DNA of 12,840 bases from Polyangia bacterium. GTDB lineage: Bacteria > Myxococcota_A > Polyangia > Polyangiales > Polyangiaceae. This document shows, one piece after another, positions 5,702 through 11,735 of this stretch. The translations under genes and the position numbers were made by a program. The stretch lies in assembly GCA_030433055.1 (NCBI GenBank), contig JAUILJ010000128.1, positions 1 to 12,840 of the forward strand, written 5' to 3'. The notes beneath the pieces were generated by a model. The model was not told where the DNA came from and did no database searches. It saw only the letters and a list, made by a program, of their open reading frames with translations. Within the stretch, counting starts at the first letter, position 1; each line of letters begins with the position of its first letter.

Positions 5702-7168
5702 TCAGGCCGCAGGATGACCCGCGGAGAATCGGACCGCGCCCTTTCCGCAGAGCTCCCCCAACAGGCGGAGCGCGCGGTCGCAGGGCAACCCGGAGACGTC
5801 GACAGCCTCTTCGGGCGTCATCCCACGCTCGAGCCTGGAGAGCAGGTAGGCGTGTTCGACATTCTCGGCGTGAGACAACGGGGCGCGGTACTCGATGCGC
5901 CCCGTCAGGCCGAAGCGCGCCCGGGTGAGTTCCGGTAGAAAGCTCGGCAAGGCTCCCAGCCAGCGACGCAGCTCATCCGACAGACCCACTTCTGGCTCTC
6001 CCCCCCCTCCAAGCAGATCCTCGAGGAGATCGAAGCAAGCGAGCAGCCGTTCTCGGTCGCCGAGCACGGGTGGGGGACACGGCTCGGTTCGGGCCACACC
6101 ACTCGGAGGAGGTGAGGTGTCGGCTCGGACCACCCGCGCCAGCACCTGACCCAGCCGCGGCCCCGAGGCACGGGGAAGCAAGGACAGCGAGGCACTCGAG
6201 GGCAGGCAGGAGGGGGTGACGCAAGGTGTAGGAAGCTCACGCCGCACATCCGGAGTCATCACCCGCAGCCGCGCGTGGCTCGAACGCTCTTCCTCATCGA
6301 AGGCCGCGTCGCAGGCCGCCACGGTATCCCTCAGCATAGCGGCCAGCTCCAACACGCTGGAAAATCGTTGGGATGGGTGCTTGCTTAGCGCTCGATGAAT
6401 GACGGCGTTTACTTCCGCAGGGATCCACGGAGCGAAGTCCATGATGTCGGGCGCCTGCTCGTGCACGATGCGATACAGGATCTGCATGGGGTCCTCGGCG
6501 TCGAACGGCACATGCCCCGAGAGCATTTCGAACGCGAGTACTCCTAGGGCGAACTGATCGGCCGCGGGAGCTATCTCGGCGTGCCCTTGGGCCTGCTCCG
6601 GGGACATGTAGTCCGGCGTGCCCAGGATGACCTGGTGACGCGTGATCGGTCGGCCCTTGACCTTGCAGATCCCAAAGTCGAGCAGCTTCACCTGCTGCTC
6701 TAGCGCACCCGTCAGCATGATGTTGTAAGGCTTGAGGTCCCGGTGAACGATGCCTGCGCGGTGAGCCGCCGCCAGGCCCTCGGCGATCTGCGAGACCAAG
6801 CGAACCACCTCGTCCGCAGCGAGGGCCCCTCGCCGATGGAGGAAGTCCCCCAAGCTCTCGCCTTCGAGCAGCTCGAGTACCAGGTACGCATCGCCGTCCG
6901 GCTCGAACGAAGCATCGAGCAGACGCACCACGTTGGGGTGGCTCACGCTCTCCAAGGCGTGCGCCTCCAGCGCGAACCGAGCGAGCACTTCAGGGTTCGC
7001 GGCAACCTCGTGCGCGAGCAACTTGACGGCGACGTCGTCCCCAGTGCGGGTATCGAAGGCGAGAAACAGGACCCCCATCCCACCGCCGTTGAGTCGCGAC
7101 CGAACGTGATAGCGCCCGCCGAGCAGGCGGCCCACGAAGTCGCAGGAGTCAGCGGTGGAGGCGTTCAT
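5702..7168 (-). CDS. Cytosolic Hanks-type Ser/Thr protein kinase with C-terminal helical/winged-helix-like extension
   Basis: Phosphorylates Ser/Thr of unknown partners. From ATG 7168 the protein has 488 residues. The kinase domain (about 20-285) has a Gly-rich loop LNGGGMG (26-32), with Asn where the first Gly usually is, then lysine K49 in VAVK, E68, catalytic HRDLKPYN (142-149), DFG (164-166), SPE (189-191) and R268. All key catalytic residues are present, so it should be active. No membrane segment or extracellular sensor follows, unlike PknB-type receptors. Residues 286-370 form a Pro/Ser linker and 371-485 a separate helical domain. Its end (about 441-481, LLSRLERGMTPEEAV, then a Leu-rich helix and GAVRF) resembles the small winged-helix tail found in some myxobacterial regulators; this is an inference. 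A longer frame to 7330 adds 54 Arg/Gly-rich residues with no homology and would overlap the predicted promoter. Probably heads an operon with the lipoprotein gene. Confidence 0.9.
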   Translation of the reverse strand: MNASTADSCDFVGRLLGGRYHVRSRLNGGGMGVLFLAFDTRTGDDVAVKLLAHEVAANPEVLARFALEAHALESVSHPNVVRLLDASFEPDGDAYLVLELLEGESLGDFLHRRGALAADEVVRLVSQIAEGLAAAHRAGIVHRDLKPYNIMLTGALEQQVKLLDFGICKVKGRPITRHQVILGTPDYMSPEQAQGHAEIAPAADQFALGVLAFEMLSGHVPFDAEDPMQILYRIVHEQAPDIMDFAPWIPAEVNAVIHRALSKHPSQRFSSVLELAAMLRDTVAACDAAFDEEERSSHARLRVMTPDVRRELPTPCVTPSCLPSSASLSLLPRASGPRLGQVLARVVRADTSPPPSGVARTEPCPPPVLGDRERLLACFDLLEDLLGGGGEPEVGLSDELRRWLGALPSFLPELTRARFGLTGRIEYRAPLSHAENVEHAYLLSRLERGMTPEEAVDVSGLPCDRALRLLGELCGKGAVRFSAGHPAA

Positions 7169-7181
7169 CGCAGAGCACCAA

Positions 7182-7197
7182 AGCAAACGCTGGGCCA
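7182..7197 (-). promoter_or_regulatory. Sigma-54-type (-24/-12) promoter candidate for the Ser/Thr kinase gene
   Basis: The minus strand reads TGGCCCAGCGTTTGCT (7197 to 7182). Against the RpoN consensus TGGCAC-N5-TTGCW this matches ten of eleven defined positions, with the invariant GG and GC exactly 12 bp apart. Transcription would start near 7171, leaving only about 3 nt before the ATG at 7168, so the message would be nearly leaderless; that is unusual for RpoN promoters and lowers confidence. No strong Shine-Dalgarno sequence precedes the ATG, which fits a leaderless start. Confidence 0.4.
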
Positions 7198-7219
7198 GAT
7201 TCGCGAGCTTGGGCGATCC

Positions 7220-7232
7220 GGCCAGTTTGGCC
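7220..7232. repeat. Inverted repeat, candidate activator or operator site
   Basis: GGCCA-GTT-TGGCC, perfect 5-bp arms. Centred about 55 bp upstream of the predicted kinase transcription start. Short, so chance is possible. Confidence 0.3.
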
Positions 7233-7269
7233 ACCCTGGCGTGGGAGTGGGTCCCTCGAGCGCCACCCC

Positions 7270-7288
7270 GTTGACGTCGGGCGTCACC
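7270..7288. repeat. Inverted repeat, candidate activator or operator site
   Basis: TGACG-TCGGG-CGTCA (7272-7286) is a perfect 5-bp-arm repeat; 7-bp arms result if one mismatch is allowed (7270-7288). Centred about 108 bp upstream of the predicted kinase start, where enhancer-binding proteins of sigma-54 promoters usually sit. Confidence 0.35.
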
Positions 7289-7342
7289 GCCCACCCAAGA
7301 GCCCCCGTACTCGACGAATGCCCCGGGCACTCGTCCTACAAA

Positions 7343-7356
7343 GCGTTGCCCAACGC
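7343..7356. repeat. Inverted repeat, candidate activator or operator site
   Basis: GCGTTG-CC-CAACGC has perfect 6-bp arms and a 2-bp centre. It lies about 180 bp upstream of the predicted kinase start and about 190 bp before the histidine kinase start, near the middle of the divergent gap. Confidence 0.4.
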
Positions 7357-7395
7357 GCCACCCGCTGAGTAGGCTGAGATCGCTGCCAAACCTTC

Positions 7396-7415
7396 TGGCG
7401 CTCCATTGGCGCTCC
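7396..7415 (+). repeat. Two 9-bp direct repeats with an 11-bp period
   Basis: TGGCGCTCC occurs at 7396-7404 and again at 7407-7415, one helical turn apart, an arrangement common for response-regulator dimers. The same stretch can be read as a poor sigma-54 element (TGGCGC-N5-TGGCG, correct 12-bp GG-to-GC distance) pointing at the histidine kinase, with a start near 7422. Either reading is unproven. Confidence 0.35.
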
Positions 7416-7525
7416 CCTCTCGCCCCTCCCGAGCCTCCGTTGACTTTCGAGGACCTAGCTCAGATCCGAGCTGCGCCGCTGGCCGGTCGCGCGCATCCAT
7501 CGCCGGTGCCGAGCGCGGCGATCCT

Positions 7526-7530
7526 GGGAG
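7526..7530 (+). promoter_or_regulatory. Ribosome binding site fixing a TTG start
   Basis: GGGAG (7526-7530, within TGGGAGCTGAGG) lies 7 nt before the TTG at 7538. This is the best-spaced Shine-Dalgarno sequence I noticed in the window and is the main reason for accepting the rare TTG start of the hybrid histidine kinase. Confidence 0.65.
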
Positions 7531-7537
7531 CTGAGGC

Positions 7538-10114
7538 TTGATCGTTCTGTGTCGGGCCCCCGATCGGGTCAGCGATCCGCTCGCGCGCGCGCTCAAGCGC
7601 TCTGGCCACGAGCTCAGCCAGACCGCTGACGCTCCCGACGTCGTGTTGTGCAGACACGATGAGGACATCCAGACCCTCAAAGCTCGCTTTCCCGGAGCCT
7701 GGCTCGTCGAGCTCGCTGCTCCGGGCGACGAGCCCAGCTTGGACTTCGACGACACCTGGGTCGCAGAGGACCCTGAAATCGTGCGTCGCATCCGCATGGC
7801 GGCCGAACACGCCGCGCTGCGACGCGAGGCCCAGCTCTATCGTGAGATGGTCGAAACGTCGCCAGCAGGCGTATTTCGCACGGAAAATAACCGACTGAGC
7901 TTCGTCAACGAATCGCTGTGGCGCATGCTGGAGTACGAGAGCGCCGACGCGTTGCTCGGCCAAGACGTCGTCGCCCAATACGCCGATCCGGGCGACTGGA
8001 AAGCCCTAGTCGATCTACTGCGCGACCAACGCCGCGTGAAAGCCTTCGAGATCACGGCGGTGACCCGCGCTGGGCGGCATCGTCGCCTCCTGCTGTCCGC
8101 GAATCGCGTCGGCGACTCCGTCGTCGGCTCCGTCGTCGACGTCACCCAGGTCAAGCGCGTAGAAGCGGACCTGCGCGCCAGCGAGGAGCTGATCGAGCGC
8201 CTGCTCGATACGGTTCCGGGAGGAGTCGTTTTCGTCGGGCTCGACGGGAGCATCGGGATGGGCAACGCCGAGGCTCTGCGCATCCTCGGCTTGAGCTACG
8301 ACGAGCTCACCCAGCGCTACGTCAACGACTTCGCCACCGAGACCATCCGCGAAGACGGCAGCCCGTTGCCCGCAGAAGAGTATCCCGTGAGTCAGGCCCT
8401 GCTCACGGGACGGGAGCAAGCGCCGATGGTGATCGGAGTGCGCAATCCCAACGGCCAACTCAGCTGGGCAGTGTTCAAGGCCGTGCCGGTTCGTGATCCA
8501 GAGACAGGCGACGCCACCGGAGCGCTGGTAACGATCCTCGACATTACCGCACGCAAAAAAGCGGAGGAAAGCGTCCAGCGCAGCGAGAATCGCTACCGGG
8601 AGCTGGTGGAGCGCTCACCCGATCCAATCTCCATCGTCGTCGCCGGGCGCATCGCCTTCGCAAACCAAGCGGCCATCGATCTGGTGCGCGCCGAAGCCCC
8701 CACCGACGTCGTGGGGCGCTGGGTCTTCGACTTCTTCGACCCGACCCGACGCGAGGCGCTCAAACAGCGATCGTTGGAGATCCTAGGCGGCGCGAGCCTG
8801 GCTCCGTTCGAAGAGCGCCTGGTTCGCCTCGACGGTACCGACGGCTGGGTGGAACTCTCTGCCACCGCCGTGACGTTCGAGGGTGAGCGAGCGCTCTTCG
8901 TGTCGTCTCGCGATGTCACCGCGCGGCGCGACGCCGAGAACCGCCTCAGGCGCTATGAGGCGCAGATGCAGCACACCCAGAAGCTCGAGTCCCTGGGCAT
9001 CCTGGCCGGCGGTATCGCTCACGACTTCAACAACCTGCTCGTGGCCATCGTTGGAAATGCAGACCTTGCCCGACTGCGCCTCGAAGCTTCGTCCCCCGCC
9101 CTCGAATGCCTGGATCGCATTCAGGCGGCCGCTCAACGAGCGACGGACCTGACCAACCAGATGCTCGCATACTCCGGCAAGAGCCGCTTCGTGGTCACGG
9201 AAGTCGACCTGAGCCAGCTGGTGGGCGAGATGAGCGAGCTGCTTGGCAGCGTGATCTCGAAACGAGCGACGCTGCACCGCGAATTGGCCGAAGGCCTACC
9301 CGCGGTGGAAGCCGATCCAACGCAGCTGGGTCAGGTCGTAATGAACCTCATCACCAACGCATCGGACGCCCTCGAGGGTGACGACGGCGACGTCTACGTC
9401 TCCACTCGCCTGGTCGACGTCGATCGCGGCTTCCTGCAGCAGACCTACCTGGACGAGGGGCTGCCCGAAGGGCGCTACGTGTGCCTCGAGGTACGGGACA
9501 CCGGCTGCGGCATGGATGAGGCGACCCGCAGCAAGATTTTCGACCCCTTCTTCACGACGAAGGCGACCGGACGCGGCCTCGGGCTCGCTGCGACACTCGG
9601 CATCGTTCGCGGACACCGCGGCGCGATGCGTATCGACACGGAGCCGGGCTCAGGCACACTGTTCAGGATCTATTTTCCTTGCAGCAATGCTCCTTCCAGC
9701 CGCGCGCCAAGCTACGCCGCGAGTATCCCGCCGAAGGCGATCGTCAACGCAGGTATTCTCGTCGTCGACGACGAGTCCCACCTGCTGGAGGTGTTGCGAG
9801 AACAGTTGGCCGAGCTGGGATTTCGCGTCTTGACCGCTCAAACTCAGGTCCAGGCCCTGGAGCTGCTCGCGCGAGCAGAGTCGATGATCGACCTGATCCT
9901 GCTCGACGTGAGCCTCTCAGTAGGGAACGAGAACCAGGTCTTGCAGCGGCTTGCGGAGACGTCTCCACGGCTGAAGGTCGTGCTCACGAGCGGCTACACC
10001 GATCACGAGATGCGCGAGCGGGTTGGCGGACCGCTAGACCAAGTCGTGGGCTACCTCCAGAAACCCTACACCCACGCCGCGCTCAAGCGCGTCCTGAGCC
10101 GCGCGCTGCGCTGA
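7538..10114 (+). CDS. Soluble hybrid sensor histidine kinase with three PAS domains and C-terminal receiver
   Basis: An 858-residue cytosolic sensor: it should autophosphorylate on His and pass phosphate to its own receiver. Domains in order: residues 1-95, a short alpha/beta segment like a degenerate receiver (PDVVLCR, with Arg at 39 where the phospho-Asp would be); PAS about 99-210, 213-340 and 350-465, the last two joined by coiled signalling helices; HisKA about 478-547 with H495 in GGIAHDFNNLL, the H-DFNN subclass; HATPase about 590-715 with N603/N607, DTGCGM (654-659), FDPFF and GRGLGLA; linker; receiver about 738-856 with acidic D744/D745, phospho-acceptor D790, S818 and K842. After D790 the usual Met-Pro step is replaced by VSLSVGNEN, but the active-site residues are all there. 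No membrane spans, so the signal is internal (ligand, redox or light cannot be told). It is divergent from the Ser/Thr kinase, and no response-regulator gene with an output domain is adjacent. Confidence 0.92.
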   Translation: MIVLCRAPDRVSDPLARALKRSGHELSQTADAPDVVLCRHDEDIQTLKARFPGAWLVELAAPGDEPSLDFDDTWVAEDPEIVRRIRMAAEHAALRREAQLYREMVETSPAGVFRTENNRLSFVNESLWRMLEYESADALLGQDVVAQYADPGDWKALVDLLRDQRRVKAFEITAVTRAGRHRRLLLSANRVGDSVVGSVVDVTQVKRVEADLRASEELIERLLDTVPGGVVFVGLDGSIGMGNAEALRILGLSYDELTQRYVNDFATETIREDGSPLPAEEYPVSQALLTGREQAPMVIGVRNPNGQLSWAVFKAVPVRDPETGDATGALVTILDITARKKAEESVQRSENRYRELVERSPDPISIVVAGRIAFANQAAIDLVRAEAPTDVVGRWVFDFFDPTRREALKQRSLEILGGASLAPFEERLVRLDGTDGWVELSATAVTFEGERALFVSSRDVTARRDAENRLRRYEAQMQHTQKLESLGILAGGIAHDFNNLLVAIVGNADLARLRLEASSPALECLDRIQAAAQRATDLTNQMLAYSGKSRFVVTEVDLSQLVGEMSELLGSVISKRATLHRELAEGLPAVEADPTQLGQVVMNLITNASDALEGDDGDVYVSTRLVDVDRGFLQQTYLDEGLPEGRYVCLEVRDTGCGMDEATRSKIFDPFFTTKATGRGLGLAATLGIVRGHRGAMRIDTEPGSGTLFRIYFPCSNAPSSRAPSYAASIPPKAIVNAGILVVDDESHLLEVLREQLAELGFRVLTAQTQVQALELLARAESMIDLILLDVSLSVGNENQVLQRLAETSPRLKVVLTSGYTDHEMRERVGGPLDQVVGYLQKPYTHAALKRVLSRALR

Positions 10115-10216
10115 TCCGACGCGTCGCACCACAACGCCCCGGCCCGCGAGTGGGCTTGCAGATTCGTGACCGAAGGCATTTGTAAATCTTCTGGCCTGAT
10201 TTAGGGTGCGCCGCGC
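10115..10216 (+). promoter_or_regulatory. Leader of the carboxylase genes with weak promoter-like elements
   Basis: This 102-bp gap contains a perfect 10-bp palindrome CGACGCGTCG (10117-10126) just after the kinase stop and a local AT-rich island TTTGTAAAT (10179-10187). A -35-like TTGCAG (10156-10161) precedes TGTAAA (10181-10186) by 19 bp; both match the consensus poorly. AGGG at 10203-10206, ten nt before the ATG, is a weak ribosome site. An independent promoter for the carboxylase genes is likely here, but its exact position is uncertain. Confidence 0.3.
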
Positions 10217-11614
10217 ATGGCCAATCCTCCGCTGTTCCACCGTCTGCTGATTGCCAACCGCGGAGAGGTCGCCGTCAGGATCGCTACAGCCTGCGACACG
10301 CTGGGCGTTGAGCCGGTGTTCGCTTACTCGGAAGCGGACCGCGACGCGCCGTACCTCCAGGGGCGGCGCTCGGTTTGCCTTGGTCCGGGGCGTGCGTCCG
10401 AGAGCTACCTCGACGCAGCCCGCGTGGTGCAGGCAGCCAAGCAAACGGCGTGCTCGGCACTTCATCCTGGTTGGGGTTTCCTCTCGGAAAATGCCGCTTT
10501 CGCGAGCCTGTGCGAAGTTCACGGCGTGACCTTCGTCGGCCCACCCGCCCATGTGATGCACCTGATGGGCACCAAGAGCCCTGCCAAGCGCGCGATGAAG
10601 CATGCCGGTCTCAATCTGATCCCGGGCAGCGATGGCCCCCTCGAGTCGGCGGAGCACGCGCGCCGGGTGGCGGAAGAAGTCGGCTTGCCCGTCCTGATCA
10701 AGGCAGAGAGCGGCGGCGGCGGCCGGGGCATGAAGATCGTACGGCAGCTCGACGAAATGCCAGAGGCCTTCCAGGCCGCCCAACGCGAGGGTCAGGCGTT
10801 CTTCGGAGACTCCAGGGTCTACCTGGAGAAGCTGATCGAAGGCGGACGGCACATCGAGATCCAGGTCATCGCGGATCGATACGGAAACGTCTGTCACCTG
10901 GGTGAGCGTGACTGCACAATTCAGCGCAATCACCAGAAGCTCATCGAAGAGTCCCCCTCCCCCGTGCTCGACGACGCCGAACGGGAGCGCACACTGAAGA
11001 GCGCCGTGAGGGCAGTACGAGACATCGGCTACGTGGGCGCTGGAACACTGGAGTTCCTCCTCGACACCCAAGGGGCCAAGGCTACCGGGTCCGCCATCCT
11101 CCGCTTCATGGAGATGAACACCCGCCTGCAAGTCGAACACTGTGTCAGCGAGCTACGCAGCGGCGTCGATCTGGTGCGTGAGCAACTCCTAGTCGCCGCG
11201 GGGCATCCCCTGAGCTTCGCGCAATCGGACATCGAGCTCACGGGCCACGCTATCGAGTGCCGTATCAACGCTGAGGACCCCAGCCAGGGCTTTCGCCCAT
11301 CTCCGGGGACCATCACCAAGTGGGAGCTCCCCGCGGCCCGCGGTGGAGATATCCGCGTGGATACTCACGTCGTCGAGGGCTACACCATCCCTCCCCACTA
11401 CGACAGCTTGATCTGCAAAGTGATCGCTCGCGGCAACGATCGAGCCGCCGCCACTCGCAACATGCTCGAGGCTCTGGCTGAGCTCGCGTGCGAAGGCGTA
11501 CAAACCACCATACCCATGCACCAAGCCGTGCTCGCGTCAGCCGAATTCGCCGAGAATCGCTACGACACGTCCAGCATCCCCGGAGGCAACTTCGCTAGCG
11601 CTCAGCGCGGATAG
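10217..11614 (+). CDS. Biotin carboxylase subunit of an acyl-CoA carboxylase (AccC-like)
   Basis: ATP-dependent carboxylation of biotin on a carrier protein, the first half-reaction of acetyl-, propionyl- or other acyl-CoA carboxylases. The 465 residues contain only the biotin carboxylase core: N-terminal LLIANRGEVAVRI (10-22), HPGWGFLSEN (83-92), the ATP-grasp Gly loop ESGGGGRGM (164-172), GERDCTIQRNHQKLIEE (229-245), FMEMNTRLQVEH (297-308) and the RINAEDP block (349-355). By analogy with E. coli AccC, K120, K162, H212, K241, E279, E299, N301, R303, E307 and R349 are all kept, so it should be active. One oddity is Cys at 309, where most relatives have Pro (VEHPVTE becomes VEHCVSE). No biotin-carrier domain or AMKM motif is fused. 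A carboxyltransferase gene follows after 121 bp. The substrate cannot be deduced from this subunit, so no symbol is given. Confidence 0.92.
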   Translation: MANPPLFHRLLIANRGEVAVRIATACDTLGVEPVFAYSEADRDAPYLQGRRSVCLGPGRASESYLDAARVVQAAKQTACSALHPGWGFLSENAAFASLCEVHGVTFVGPPAHVMHLMGTKSPAKRAMKHAGLNLIPGSDGPLESAEHARRVAEEVGLPVLIKAESGGGGRGMKIVRQLDEMPEAFQAAQREGQAFFGDSRVYLEKLIEGGRHIEIQVIADRYGNVCHLGERDCTIQRNHQKLIEESPSPVLDDAERERTLKSAVRAVRDIGYVGAGTLEFLLDTQGAKATGSAILRFMEMNTRLQVEHCVSELRSGVDLVREQLLVAAGHPLSFAQSDIELTGHAIECRINAEDPSQGFRPSPGTITKWELPAARGGDIRVDTHVVEGYTIPPHYDSLICKVIARGNDRAAATRNMLEALAELACEGVQTTIPMHQAVLASAEFAENRYDTSSIPGGNFASAQRG

Positions 11615-11616
11615 CG
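11593..11616 (+). other. Hairpin across the biotin carboxylase stop codon
   Basis: CGCTA-GCGC (11593-11601) pairs with GCGC (11605-11608) and, after a GGA bulge, TAGCG (11612-11616), around a TCA loop. The TAG stop (11612-11614) lies in the 3' arm. Together with the hairpin at 1963-1986 it suggests stop codons embedded in structure. It sits between two genes that should be expressed together, so it may tune their ratio or shield the mRNA rather than end it. The rest of the 121-bp gap (to 11735) shows nothing clear apart from a small GGCG-GTG-CGCC hairpin at 11681-11691. Confidence 0.3.
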
Positions 11617-11735
11617 ACGCCCAGAATCCCCCAAGCCAGAGCACGTCGCGCCCAAGCCTGCAGCCGATCCTCAAAGAGCGGGCGGTGCGCCTTCGAGATG
11701 TGCGTCTCTGCGCTGCGAACACGAGTCGAGAACAC

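Larger units (their letters stand above)
7169..7537. promoter_or_regulatory. Divergent control region between the Ser/Thr kinase and the hybrid histidine kinase
   Basis: A 369-bp stretch with no convincing gene. It holds, from left to right, a sigma-54-like promoter facing left, inverted repeats centred at about 7226, 7279 and 7350, a pair of 9-bp direct repeats at 7396-7415, an isolated TTGACT -35-like hexamer (7440-7445) without a good -10, and the ribosome site of the histidine kinase. Weakly coding frames that run into it on either strand lack family-like sequence. The density of repeats suggests shared or linked control of the two kinases. Confidence 0.55.

Noticed and set aside
7169..7330. 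N-terminal extension of the Ser/Thr kinase to a start at 7330
   Set aside because: The 54 extra residues are Arg/Gly-rich, unlike any kinase N-terminus, and would cover the predicted promoter and repeats. The ATG at 7168 sits properly before the kinase fold.
7440..7468. TTGACT as the main promoter of the histidine kinase
   Set aside because: No acceptable -10 hexamer lies 16-19 bp downstream (GATCCG at the expected place), so I did not list it as a separate promoter.
10034..11140. 368-codon open frame on the minus strand
   Set aside because: It lies antisense to the biotin carboxylase and the end of the histidine kinase, and its translation has no recognisable motif. Long antisense frames are expected in GC-rich genes.
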